Shown here piece by piece: positions 25,595 to 34,281 of a DNA stretch of 64,000 nt. Under the pieces are notes generated by a model. It was not told where the DNA came from and made no database searches. It saw only the letters and a program-made list of their open reading frames with translations. The first letter of the stretch is position 1. The number at the start of each line of letters is the position of its first letter. The DNA comes from JANRKB01 sp033763695 (GTDB taxonomy: Bacteria > Planctomycetota > Phycisphaerae > Phycisphaerales > UBA1924): contig JANRKB010000018.1 of assembly GCA_033763695.1 (NCBI GenBank), positions 124,001 to 188,000 of the forward strand, in the 5' to 3' direction. The position numbers and the translations under genes were made by a program.

Positions 25595-27184
25595 TCAACG
25601 ATCCTGGGCAGGCTCGCGATTCACCACTTCGGGACGCTGCTCGCTGGGCGAGACGATGCCGTCAAAGCCCAGATTGCCGCGCCACGGCGGGCTGTCGTTC
25701 CACGGCCCCAAGTCGACACCGCGCGGTGCCGTGATCGTCGGCACGGGGAGAATCCCCTGCATGATCGGGTTCCAGTTCGTGCGGATCTCCGGCCCCAAGA
25801 CCGCGGGATCATCGGCGTACGAACTCTGGCACGGCGTATAGCCCAGGAAGCCCCACAGCATCAGAGCGTCCGCCCCGTAGAGCCACGGCTGGCGAATCCC
25901 CTGGCTCAGGTTCGTGCCACGCAAGAACCGCAGCGCAGGCCGGGCGCACGGCGATGGGTCGATGCAGCTCACCGCCGAGTCGTGGTAGTGCCACCAGACA
26001 AACGGCATGATCTTCTGACCAGAACGCCCCCAGAGTGATCGAATGCGACTGCACTCGTTCACCACCGACTGATACCACTGGTCATTCTCCGCTGGCGTGT
26101 TGTTCGCATTCGGGCACAGCGGCGGATCGTTCACCACGTCAGTCGTCGAGTAGTACTTGGCATACATCGACGGATACAGAGCGTCGACCGACGCCCAGAT
26201 CGACGCAAGTGTGTCGTTGTCGGCCTGCTGACCGCTGAACAGGTTGGTGTACCAGGCGATCGGCATGTTGTAGAAGCCGAACTTTGCCTTGGGCCGCTGG
26301 AGCCGCGCGTTGTTCACCGTCTGCACGAAGTAGTCAATCGCAAATAGGTTGTACGAGCGCTTGCACAGGTCAAACTGCTGCAACGCATTCAGATCCGCCC
26401 ACTTGAGCTTGCCGAGCGGCGGCACATAGCCGACCAGTGTCAGGAATGCGGGATCCCACGCATTCGCGTGGATCTTCGACAGCATGTCGTACCACTTGGT
26501 GACCTGGGCCGTCAGCAGCGGGCTGCCGTCGGCGATGCGCTGCAGCCCGTCCCACGAGGGGTACACACGCTCAAAGTCGAGCGCCACCGCGCCCGCGAAG
26601 TTCGGGTTCTCGACGACATTTCCAAGCACGCCGCGCACATTGGCGGCGTGGGCCGTCATCCAGTTGCTGTAGTTCTGCTGCCAGTTCGTGTACGTGCCGT
26701 TGGCTGCCAACCCCGGGTCGCGCAACATCACGTGCACGCCCTCGTCGACCATCACGTCGTCGGCGGTCGTCGTCGTGCCCTTGGTGTCAAACAGCCAGAG
26801 CGCCTTGCTGAACTGCTGCGCGTAAAGGATGAAGCAGTCGCGACGGACGGGCGTGTCGCCCAAGTCCGTCTCGGTGTCCATGTCGTTGCGTCCGGCCTCA
26901 CGCGACGTGACCATCCAGTAGAACCAGAAGTTCACGTTGCCCTTGGCCTGAATGAACGTGTCGAAATCGGAGAAGTCGATCGCGGTATCGGAGTTCAGGT
27001 CCGAGCGCGTCTCCCCATCGATGAAATCAACGACGAAGTCGTCGAAGTCCTCGAAGGTGATGAACCCGTCTCGGTTGTAGTCCACCTGCGCGGCCGCATG
27101 CCCGGCGCAGAACAACGTCGCAACCGCCGCGACGATCGCGGGCATCAAACGTCTCGATGCTCCCGCCTTGAGAGCACGAACCAT
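25595..27184 (-). CDS. GH56 (hyaluronidase-fold)-like secreted hydrolase with N-terminal dockerin-like pair
   Basis: A 529-residue exported protein; GGAGG lies 9 bases before the ATG at 27184 (another in-frame ATG sits 9 bases upstream). Signal peptide 1-32. Residues 35-80 are two EF-hand-like modules (DYNRDGFITFEDFDDF; DLNSDTAIDFSDFDTF). The rest follows the order of GH56 enzymes: VNFWFYWMV strand; the catalytic-loop sequence AVALDFERVYPSWDGL (Asp203, Glu205; animal enzymes have DWE or DFE followed by RP-W); KFGFYNMPIAWYTN (compare the WG-Y-FPDCYN region); VDALYPSMYAKYY (compare ALYPS-Y); KIMPFVWWHYHDS; and DALMLWGFLGYT near the end. Glu205 would be the acid. Substrate is unknown: hyaluronan, chondroitin or another uronic acid glycan. 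Clear GH56 members are mostly from animals, so this call rests on motif order seen by eye. Confidence 0.68.
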   Translation of the reverse strand: MVRALKAGASRRLMPAIVAAVATLFCAGHAAAQVDYNRDGFITFEDFDDFVVDFIDGETRSDLNSDTAIDFSDFDTFIQAKGNVNFWFYWMVTSREAGRNDMDTETDLGDTPVRRDCFILYAQQFSKALWLFDTKGTTTTADDVMVDEGVHVMLRDPGLAANGTYTNWQQNYSNWMTAHAANVRGVLGNVVENPNFAGAVALDFERVYPSWDGLQRIADGSPLLTAQVTKWYDMLSKIHANAWDPAFLTLVGYVPPLGKLKWADLNALQQFDLCKRSYNLFAIDYFVQTVNNARLQRPKAKFGFYNMPIAWYTNLFSGQQADNDTLASIWASVDALYPSMYAKYYSTTDVVNDPPLCPNANNTPAENDQWYQSVVNECSRIRSLWGRSGQKIMPFVWWHYHDSAVSCIDPSPCARPALRFLRGTNLSQGIRQPWLYGADALMLWGFLGYTPCQSSYADDPAVLGPEIRTNWNPIMQGILPVPTITAPRGVDLGPWNDSPPWRGNLGFDGIVSPSEQRPEVVNREPAQDR

Positions 27185-27551
27185 GAACCGCATCCTCCGT
27201 GCGAAGCCGTCACGTGCGCAACGTGACGATTCCGCCTTCACGGATCTCGCGACCCCTCGGCCGCGTCTGGACGGAAGCGCCGACGTTCATGGTCAGCCCA
27301 CCGACACCACAGCACCTCCGCGTGACGGGCGCGATCCGGTCACGCGTGCTTCACTGTCGATACCCCAGAAACCCCCGGGGCACCCAATCCAGATAGACGA
27401 AACGCACGATTCTGGATACATATTCCAGAAGACTTTGCGAAAAATACTCGGACGTCGCCGCCTTGTCGATCGAATTCCGGCGGAATGTGCGCATGCGACC
27501 CCAATTCCCTGATTTTTTGGGGTACGCAATCACGCAATAGTATGGATTTCG
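27185..27551. promoter_or_regulatory. Intergenic region with inverted repeat TTCTGGA-N7-TCCAGAA
   Basis: A 367-base gap between the gspE stop and the GH56-like gene, both on the minus strand. A perfect 7-bp inverted repeat with 7-base spacer lies at 27410-27430, with an AT-rich TACATAT centre that could hold a -10 element; a TCCAGA half site recurs at 27389-27394. This could be an operator for the GH56-like gene. A 6-bp CCCCAA/TTGGGG pair at 27499-27522 is a weak terminator candidate for gspE. Local AT content is higher than in the surroundings. Confidence 0.4.
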
Positions 27552-29705
27552 TTAGTGGCTCGCCTCGGTCACACGGACGATTTCTTGAACCGTCGTCAGC
27601 CCCTTGCGGACCTTCTTCATGCCGTCGTTGCGCAGCGTCACCATGCCGCGCTCGATGCACATGCGCCGGAACTCGGCCACGTTGGGGTTTCGCGCGATGA
27701 TGTCGCGAAGCTGGTCATCGATCGTGAGCAGTTCATAGATACCCACGCGGCCCGAGTACCCGCTCTTGCGGCAGCGATCGCACCCCTTGGCGACCCACAT
27801 CTTGTCCGTCGCCATGCCCTGCAGTTCGAGGAACTCCTTCATCTCTTCCGAAGGCGCTTCCTCGGCCTTGCAGTGCGTGCACAGTCGACGCACCAGTCGC
27901 TGAGCGAGCACGGCATTCACGGCCGCACCCACCAGGAACGGCTCCAGACCGATGTTCACCAGTCGCGTCACCGACGACGGCGCGTCGTTGGTGTGCAGCG
28001 TGCTGAGCACCAAGTGGCCCGTGAGCGCGGCCTGCACGGCGATGTGCGCCGTCTCATGGTCGCGGATTTCGCCCAGCATGATCACGTCGGGGTCCTGACG
28101 CAGCAGCGCGCGCAGGGCGGCCGCGAAGGTCATGCCGATCTTCTCGTGCATCTGGCTCTGCGTGATGCCGTCGAGGTGATACTCGACCGGGTCCTCGACC
28201 GTGCACACGTTCATCGAGTTCTTGTCGATCTTGCGCAGCGAGGCGTACAGCGTGGTCGTCTTACCCGAACCGGTCGGACCGGTCACGAGGATGATGCCGT
28301 GCGGCGCATCGACCTGATTGCGCCAGATCTTGTACGTGTCCTCATCGAAGCCGAGCTGCTCGAGTTCGACGTTGATCGACTTGGTGTCGAGGATACGCAT
28401 GACGGTTTTTTCGCCATACGTGTTCGGCAGCGTCGACATACGCAGGTCGAGCTTGCGACCCTGCACCTGGCAACGAATGCGCCCGTCCTGCGGCAGGCGG
28501 CGCTCCGAAATGTCCAGGTTCGCCATGATCTTCAGGCGGCTGGTAATCGCGGCGGACATGCTGCCCGGCGGATTCATCATCTCGTAGAGCTCGCCGTCGA
28601 TGCGGAAGCGCACCTTGAGCTTCTTCTCGGCAGGTTCGATGTGGATATCGCTCGCGCCTTCCTTCACGGCCTGCTGGATGATGTGGTTGACGTACTTGAT
28701 GACGGGCGAGTCGTTCGCCGCCGTCTCAAGATCCACCGCCTCGGCGGACTTCTTCTCAACCTGGACGTCGCCTTCCTGCACCTCGGCCAAGAGCTGCGAG
28801 ACGTCGACTTCGGGCTCGTTGGTGACGCCGACGATCTCAAGCGCGCCCTTCACGTCGAAACTCGTGACGAGCACGATCTTGACGCCCGCGACACCCAGCC
28901 GCTCGCGCATCTGATCGACGAGGAACACGTCCTCGGTGCGCGTCGCGCCGACGACCGCGCGCTGACCTTCCATCCGCAGCGGCACGACCATGTGCAGCTT
29001 GCAGAAGTCCGGGCCCAGCCGCTGGAGCATCTGGCCGTCGAAACCGCCCTCGGTGCCCTTGTTCAGATCGACTCGCTCGAATGGAACGCCGAGGATCTGC
29101 GCCTGCGCGGCCTGCACCGCCGCCTCATCGACGCCCTGCTCGATGAGCACGTCGCCGAGCTTGCGATCCGGCGACTGCTTCAGGATCTGCTTGGCAATCG
29201 TCAGCTTTTCTTCGTTCACCGCACCCGACGCGAGCAGCATCTGGCCCAGTTCTGACGAGCTTGCGCCCGTTTCCTCGGCCTGATACAGCTCCGAGAGGGC
29301 CGAGCCGACACCCGCCGTTGACCCGCCGCCGCGTCCTTGATTACCCGGCATCGCAGGAACTGGCGCGAACGCTGCAGCACTCGAATCAACCCGACGCCGC
29401 ACCGACTGCGCCTTGTCCGCATCCGGCGCGGGCGCGGCAGGCACATCCTCAGCCTTCAGAATCTCCGTTGATTCAATCGCGGGTGCGACGGCCACCGGAA
29501 TGAACGGATGCAGCGGCGCAGGGCGCGACCCGGGCGTCACATCGCCGCCCGAGCGCGCGGGCGCGCCGACCGACTCTGAAGCAGGCCGCGGACTCGCGCC
29601 GGTGCCGGGTTGCGCGGCACCCTTGTTCGCTTGGCTCGGCGGGCCCGGCTTCTTGCCGTCCACACCCAGTTCGCTCAAGATGTCGTCGATGTTGTACTTC
29701 GCCAC
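27552..29705 (-). CDS. GspE/PilB-family pilus or type II secretion ATPase
   Basis: A 717-residue hexameric ATPase that powers pilin assembly or type II secretion. The GTG at 29705 has AGGA upstream. Residues about 140-260 form the MshEN-type N-terminal domain (LGQMLLASGAVNEEKLTIAKQIL; KLGDVLIEQG), after a Pro/Ala-rich linker. The ATPase core has Walker A GPTGSGKTTTLYA, Asp box TVEDPVEY, Walker B LRQDPDVIMLGEIRD, His box TGHLVLSTLHTNDAPSSVTRL and the four-Cys zinc site CTHC...CDRCRKSGYSGRVGIYE. It closes the pilM-N-O-P-like operon. The gene name is ambiguous between gspE and pilB. Confidence 0.95.
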   Translation of the reverse strand: MAKYNIDDILSELGVDGKKPGPPSQANKGAAQPGTGASPRPASESVGAPARSGGDVTPGSRPAPLHPFIPVAVAPAIESTEILKAEDVPAAPAPDADKAQSVRRRVDSSAAAFAPVPAMPGNQGRGGGSTAGVGSALSELYQAEETGASSSELGQMLLASGAVNEEKLTIAKQILKQSPDRKLGDVLIEQGVDEAAVQAAQAQILGVPFERVDLNKGTEGGFDGQMLQRLGPDFCKLHMVVPLRMEGQRAVVGATRTEDVFLVDQMRERLGVAGVKIVLVTSFDVKGALEIVGVTNEPEVDVSQLLAEVQEGDVQVEKKSAEAVDLETAANDSPVIKYVNHIIQQAVKEGASDIHIEPAEKKLKVRFRIDGELYEMMNPPGSMSAAITSRLKIMANLDISERRLPQDGRIRCQVQGRKLDLRMSTLPNTYGEKTVMRILDTKSINVELEQLGFDEDTYKIWRNQVDAPHGIILVTGPTGSGKTTTLYASLRKIDKNSMNVCTVEDPVEYHLDGITQSQMHEKIGMTFAAALRALLRQDPDVIMLGEIRDHETAHIAVQAALTGHLVLSTLHTNDAPSSVTRLVNIGLEPFLVGAAVNAVLAQRLVRRLCTHCKAEEAPSEEMKEFLELQGMATDKMWVAKGCDRCRKSGYSGRVGIYELLTIDDQLRDIIARNPNVAEFRRMCIERGMVTLRNDGMKKVRKGLTTVQEIVRVTEASH

Positions 29706-29753
29706 GCCGATTCCTGTCTGCGAAAGGGACCTCGCCGCACCAGCACGCGTCGA

Positions 29754-30509
29754 TCATTTGCCCGAGGACTTCTTCGCCGGCTTGCGCGGCGGATCGCTCT
29801 TCTTCCGCGGGCCTTCCGCGTCGTCCATCGACAGGACGTACGACTGGCCCTCGGACTCAAGCTCCACCTCGCGACCCGAGATCGACAGCACCGTGAAGAA
29901 CCCGGCGATCTTGTCGCCGACCTTCACCGACTGCTCGTTCACACGCGCCACCGGCACGCGACCGTCGATCACGCTGTGCAGTTGCAGGGTGCTCAATGCC
30001 GTGGCGACATCCGCGGCGTGGCGTTCACGCTCGATGCGGGCCAGTTCGGCCTGCTTCTTCGCTTCGATCTCAGCGCTGTTCGCGTTGGGATCCGTCGGCG
30101 ACGGTGCCGCGCCGAGCATGAAGGGGTTCTTCTTGAGACGCTCGCCGGGGATCTGGACCGGCTTTCCGGCCCGCTCCAGATCGTTCATGATCCGCTGATA
30201 GCTGGCTGACTTGGTGGTGCCGGTGTCGGCGGTGAACTCGACTTTGACTTCCTTGAACGTGATGCCCGAGCGCATGCCATACGTCCGCATGCCGTAGAGC
30301 ATGCCGCCGCTGATGACCACCAGCGCGACGATGATCAGATGCTGGGTCTGGCTCTTGCGCCGCGGCCGCGGCACGCCGATCTCACTGCCTTCCGTCGCGC
30401 TGCCGCGAAGTCCGGCAAGAAACGAGCCGCTCGTGGGCGCGGCACTCGGCGCCGCGGAGCCCGAGGGCGCTGCGCCGCCGCCGCTGACTGCGTTGGGGTT
30501 CAGGTTCAT
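29754..30509 (-). CDS. PilP-like pilus assembly protein
   Basis: A 251-residue protein with one N-terminal membrane helix (LIIVALVVISGGMLYGM, about residues 59-75) after a Ser/Pro/Ala-rich cytoplasmic segment and a basic RPRRKSQ anchor. The C-terminal part resembles the PilP/GspC HR fold: SVIDGRVPVARVNEQSVKVGDKIAGFFTVLSISGREVELESEGQSYVL. It probably joins the PilN-PilO inner-membrane platform to the secretin. The start overlaps the pilO stop by one base (TGATG). It is not a lipoprotein, unlike proteobacterial PilP, and could also be read as a GspC-like clamp. Confidence 0.7.
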   Translation of the reverse strand: MNLNPNAVSGGGAAPSGSAAPSAAPTSGSFLAGLRGSATEGSEIGVPRPRRKSQTQHLIIVALVVISGGMLYGMRTYGMRSGITFKEVKVEFTADTGTTKSASYQRIMNDLERAGKPVQIPGERLKKNPFMLGAAPSPTDPNANSAEIEAKKQAELARIERERHAADVATALSTLQLHSVIDGRVPVARVNEQSVKVGDKIAGFFTVLSISGREVELESEGQSYVLSMDDAEGPRKKSDPPRKPAKKSSGK

Positions 30510-31084
30510 CAGTTGGCCCCCTTGTTGAGAGTCTCATCCTGGAAGTAGATGCTCAGCGTGAAGGACGCTTCCATGTCGCCGTCGGCGTTCTCGTTCTGCG
30601 GCCCGGTCAAGACCGCCGAACGCTTGATCGTCATGTCCGGGATCCGCGTGATGCGCGGCAACTGCTCCAGCTTCAGCAGGAAGTCGTAGAAGCGATGGAA
30701 GTTGCCAACGATGTTCATCTCCAGCGGCTGCTCCATGTACAGCGCCGCCTTCACCGGCTTGAGCGACTTGATCGTCGGCGGCTGCAGACCCGCGTCCACC
30801 GCGAGGTCCGACACCTGGCGCACGATGCTGTCCAGTTCCTTGTTCGTGGGCAGGCGGGCTTCGATCGTGCGGATGCTGTCCGCGATCTCGGCGTTGGCCT
30901 TCTCTAGGTCTGCCGAGCGGGCCGTCTCTTCACGCAGCTTGTTGAGCATCGACTGCTTGTGCTCGATCTCCTTGCTGGCGCGATCGATCTCGGCGTTCAC
31001 CGGTCGGAACACCAGGAAGTAGCTCGACACCGGCACGGCGACGAGGATGTTGAGCAGCAGCAACTCGCGGAATCCGAACTTCAT
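30509..31084 (-). CDS. pilO: PilO-like pilus assembly protein
   Basis: A 191-residue inner-membrane protein with one N-terminal helix (LLLLNILVAVPVSSYFLVF), a coiled-coil (NAEIDRASKEIEHKQSMLNKL...LEKANAEIADSIRTIEARLP) and a ferredoxin-like C-terminal domain (LEMNIVGNFHRFYDFLLKLEQLPRITRI, the typical PilO G-x-F-x-x-x-x-x-F-L-x-x-L signature). GGAGAAG upstream supports the ATG at 31084. It forms heterodimers with PilN in the pilus alignment complex. Confidence 0.9.
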   Translation of the reverse strand: MKFGFRELLLLNILVAVPVSSYFLVFRPVNAEIDRASKEIEHKQSMLNKLREETARSADLEKANAEIADSIRTIEARLPTNKELDSIVRQVSDLAVDAGLQPPTIKSLKPVKAALYMEQPLEMNIVGNFHRFYDFLLKLEQLPRITRIPDMTIKRSAVLTGPQNENADGDMEASFTLSIYFQDETLNKGAN

Positions 31085-31155
31085 CGCCTTCTCCTCGCGG
31101 CACATGCCGCGGCGTGGGTCTTGTTGCGTCGCCTGTCACCGTCTACGCACCGCCG

Positions 31156-32052
31156 TCAGTCGTGCTTCTCAGGCTGCTCGGCGTTCGTCAGCGTCGGCGA
31201 CGTGCCGGGCTGCACCGTGCTGGGGTTGATCGTCATCCGGGTGTTGCCCGTCGGCGTCTTCAGCGGCTTGTCGCTCTGCAGCTTCGCGTTCGCCTCGGCC
31301 ACCTGCGCCGGTGTCACGGAGCGCGCGTCCGCCCCCGCGGCAATGCCGGCCTGGATCTCAAACTTGCGGAGCTCGACCTGATCGATGTTGGTCACTTGGA
31401 TGTAGGGCAGTTCGAGCTTGTCCAGCAGCGAACAAGCCTTGAGCGACGCGAGATAGTCCGAGATGTCGTTGTTCACGCCCGCCACGCCCTGCAGATTCAG
31501 CGTGAACTCAAAGCGCGGCGCACGCACTTCTTCCTTCACCGGCTTGGCATCGCCCTCTTCCTTCTTGGGCTGCTTTGAGCCCGCGAGCGTCTTGACCTTC
31601 TTGTCGGGCGTCGCCTGCGGCTTGGGCGGCTCGATGCGCTTACTCTTGAGGTTCAGCTCCAGCAGCGTCAGATCCGAGGGCATGCGCGTGATCAGCTCGG
31701 CAAGCAGCACCGAACGCGGCACCTTCTCAATCAGCGCGGTGGTGATCTCCGCCTTCTCGAGCATCGCCAAACGCTGCTGCTCGAGTGCCTTGAGCTGCTC
31801 GATCTTCTTCGCCTCGTGCTCGTACTGCGTGCTGATCGCCTGCTGCTGCTCGCGGATTGTCTGCCAACGACGATTGGTCACAAAGAACGCGCCGACCACG
31901 CCGAACATCACGATGCCGAACAGCGTCAGCGTGATGAAGTTCGTGCGCGTCTCGTTCTTCCGCTGCACGTAGTCCTCGGGGAGGAAACTGCCGCCCGCGG
32001 CACGCGCGACGGCGGCGGGAGCGGGCTGATTGGTGTTGGCGGGCTTGCTCAT
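31156..32052 (-). CDS. pilN: PilN-like pilus assembly protein
   Basis: A 298-residue bitopic protein. The N-terminal cytoplasmic part holds the conserved SFLPEDYVQRKNE (PilN peptide that docks on PilM; INLLP-type in others), then a membrane helix (FITLTLFGIVMFGVVGAFFV, about 39-58), a coiled-coil (about 66-105) and a ferredoxin-like domain (LITRMPSDLTLLELNLKSKRIE; LNLQGVAGVNNDISDYLASLKACSLLD). An inserted Lys/Glu/Pro-rich loop (KKVKTLAGSKQPKKEEGDAK) and a 50-residue Thr/Pro-rich tail make it longer than usual PilN (about 200). It sits 52 bases downstream of pilM. Confidence 0.88.
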   Translation of the reverse strand: MSKPANTNQPAPAAVARAAGGSFLPEDYVQRKNETRTNFITLTLFGIVMFGVVGAFFVTNRRWQTIREQQQAISTQYEHEAKKIEQLKALEQQRLAMLEKAEITTALIEKVPRSVLLAELITRMPSDLTLLELNLKSKRIEPPKPQATPDKKVKTLAGSKQPKKEEGDAKPVKEEVRAPRFEFTLNLQGVAGVNNDISDYLASLKACSLLDKLELPYIQVTNIDQVELRKFEIQAGIAAGADARSVTPAQVAEANAKLQSDKPLKTPTGNTRMTINPSTVQPGTSPTLTNAEQPEKHD

Positions 32053-32104
32053 GAATCCTCTCCGTGCCGGTCACGCCGGCGTTCGAACGCATCGTCGATC
32101 TCGT

Positions 32105-33349
32105 TCACAGATCCGTCGGCATCAGACACAACCCCAGCGCAACCGTCCATCCCGGCTGGGCTTCCTTGGCGTCCACGCCAGTCGCGGGCTCGTTGCCCGT
32201 GCGCCCCACGCGGGCGAGCGGATCGGCCAACTGAGCCGACAGCCGCAGCGACTTGGCGATGTGCTGGCACAGGGCGCGATGGCGGGCCTCGCCGCCCAGG
32301 AACACCATGCGATCCGCCTTCATCGTGGGGAACATCGCGTCGTGATACCGCAGGCACATGGCGATCTCGTCACGCAGCATTTCCAGCGGCTCGTGGATGC
32401 CACCGGCCCGCATCGGACGCGGAGCAACCGCAACGGCGGGCTCGGCCGACGTACCACCAGCGCCACTCTGGCCACCAGCCTGGCCAGCCGCAGACATACC
32501 CGCGCTCAGCAGCGCGAGGCCCTGCTCAGGTTCGGGCTGCGCCGGGCCGAACGTCGTCATCGCATAGCGACGACGACGCGCCTCGCCAATCTCCAGGTTG
32601 TGCTGCACCGCCACCGCGTGATCCAGATGCCAGCCACCGATGTCGATCTTGCGGCAGAACACCAGCCGCCCGTCCTGTGCGATCGCGATCTTGGTCGACG
32701 TCGCGCCCATATCCATGTACAGCGTCGCGTGTCCCTGATCGCTGGCCCGGCGCTGGGCGAACTCAAACGCCTTGAGCACCGCTTGGAACTCGCTGTGCAT
32801 GCCAACGGGCTCGAGCTTCGCGCCCTTCATGCCCGTCATCAGGCGCACCACGAGTTCGCGTGCCGTCGCCATGCAGATCTGCTCGAACTTGCCCGTCGCG
32901 CCGATCGGCGCGACTTCGACGTTGCGCACAGCAAGTGCCTCGGGGTCACACTGCAGCTCTGCCGCCAACGACCCGGCGACCAGCGCAGAGATGTCGCCGC
33001 CCCCCGCCGGCAACTGCATGTGCCGCACGTACATCTGCGACGCTGGAATCGCGCAGACGACGCGCCGGCCCTTGAAGCCGCCCTGCTTGATCAGTCGAGG
33101 CAGCTGCTGAAGCTGCCAGTCGATGCGAGCCGCGTCCTTGCCGCGCATCTCCAGCGGCGTATCCGCCTGCGCCGCGGCGATCAGGTTGGGCGGCTCGCCA
33201 GGCGTCACCTGCAGCAGCTTCAACGACGCCACGCCGAAGTCCACGCCGATCGCGGGACCGGTCTGATTCAGCGTGCCAAAGCTGCCCGAGAGCCCCTCGG
33301 CCAGCCTGCCCGTCACTTGCGTCAGTCGCTTGAGTGAATCGAATCCCAT
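32105..33349 (-). CDS. pilM: PilM-like pilus assembly ATPase
   Basis: A 414-residue cytoplasmic actin-fold protein of the type IV pilus alignment complex. AGGAGG lies 9 bases before the ATG at 33349. Motifs: phosphate-1 AIGVDFGVASLKLLQV, KGRRVVCAIPASQMYVRHMQLP, phosphate-2 TLYMDMGATSTKIAIAQ and the C-terminal adenosine motif DRMVFLGGEARHRALCQHIAKSL. An inserted Gly/Ala/Pro-rich segment (about 265-310) is unusual. It heads the pilM-N-O-P-like-gspE operon; no secretin or pilin gene is present in the window. Confidence 0.9.
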   Translation of the reverse strand: MGFDSLKRLTQVTGRLAEGLSGSFGTLNQTGPAIGVDFGVASLKLLQVTPGEPPNLIAAAQADTPLEMRGKDAARIDWQLQQLPRLIKQGGFKGRRVVCAIPASQMYVRHMQLPAGGGDISALVAGSLAAELQCDPEALAVRNVEVAPIGATGKFEQICMATARELVVRLMTGMKGAKLEPVGMHSEFQAVLKAFEFAQRRASDQGHATLYMDMGATSTKIAIAQDGRLVFCRKIDIGGWHLDHAVAVQHNLEIGEARRRRYAMTTFGPAQPEPEQGLALLSAGMSAAGQAGGQSGAGGTSAEPAVAVAPRPMRAGGIHEPLEMLRDEIAMCLRYHDAMFPTMKADRMVFLGGEARHRALCQHIAKSLRLSAQLADPLARVGRTGNEPATGVDAKEAQPGWTVALGLCLMPTDL

Positions 33350-33531
33350 GGACGCCGGCCTCCTGCGCCGGGGCGCGAACGCCCCGTCGGGCTGCCGCTG
33401 CGGCAACCCTGCACCGTCGAATCGACCGGCCAAACACCAAGGTTGAAAGGGGGAGACGCCCCGACCAGCGTCCGAGAGAGCGCGGACGGCACAACCGGCG
33501 CGGCCCGCCCCGCCGGTGAGTCTTTCCCCGT

Positions 33532-34239
33532 TTACACGCGTCCGAGAACCGTCGCCAACCGATCCAGCGCGCCGCGGATGTCCCACGTCTGCGTTGATCG
33601 ATCACCGGTTGGGTTGCTGATCGTCCGCAACTCGCCGAACGCGACGCCCAGCCGCGACGCCACCAGCGCCACGGCTGCGCCCTCCATCGTCTCAGCAATC
33701 GCGCCCGTGCGTCCGGCGATCTCGGCCGCCAGCGCGTCCGTCGCCGAGCAGATCGACACCGTCGCAATGGCTCCCACGCCGTCCGCCAACGGCCGCAGCG
33801 CGTCCACCACACCCGGCGTGCAGGGGTGCGCCTGATCCGGTTCATCGCTCAGCGGGAAACCCATCTGGGCCAGATTCACAAAGCCTGCTGACGTGCGCAT
33901 GCCTTCGTCCGCGTGCGCACATCGATCCGCCACAACCACGCTGCGATTGGCAAGCACGCCGCCGGGCCGCGGCAGAGCGCCGGCGATCCCCACACTTAGA
34001 ACGAGCGCATGACGCTGCGGATCGAGCACGCGAGCCGTACCCGCCGCCGCATTCGCCTTGCTGACACCCACGAGCGCGACATCGAATCGCGTCCCTACCG
34101 GCACCAAAGTCCACAGCGGCGTCGGGGTGCTCTCAGGCGCACCGAGACCACGCAGCACCGCCTTCATCTCGACGGGTGCGGCCACCACGAGCAGGATTCG
34201 TTTGCCAGCCTGAAACTGTTCGAGCGCGCCGGGTGTCAT
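33532..34239 (-). CDS. mqnB: Futalosine hydrolase
   Basis: A 235-residue nucleoside phosphorylase/hydrolase-fold enzyme that splits futalosine to dehypoxanthine futalosine and hypoxanthine in the alternative menaquinone pathway. Visible motifs: ILLVVAAPVEMKAVL, VALVGVSKANAAAGTARVL, LVLSVGIAGALP, VVADRCAHADEG and the nucleoside-binding AIAETMEGAAVALVASRLGVAFGELRTISN with its Glu-Met-Glu-Gly site and the catalytic Asp in TGDRST. A 5'-methylthioadenosine/SAH nucleosidase is the nearest alternative. It lies 42 bases after atpH on the same strand. Confidence 0.87.
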   Translation of the reverse strand: MTPGALEQFQAGKRILLVVAAPVEMKAVLRGLGAPESTPTPLWTLVPVGTRFDVALVGVSKANAAAGTARVLDPQRHALVLSVGIAGALPRPGGVLANRSVVVADRCAHADEGMRTSAGFVNLAQMGFPLSDEPDQAHPCTPGVVDALRPLADGVGAIATVSICSATDALAAEIAGRTGAIAETMEGAAVALVASRLGVAFGELRTISNPTGDRSTQTWDIRGALDRLATVLGRV

Positions 34240-34281
34240 GGAGCGTGAGCTCGCTGAGAAGTCGACGCGATCCGACCGGGC

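Noticed and set aside
27555..29255. A 566-codon open frame opposite the GspE/PilB gene
   Set aside because: Antisense shadow; Val/Leu/His/Arg/Asp bias with no motif.
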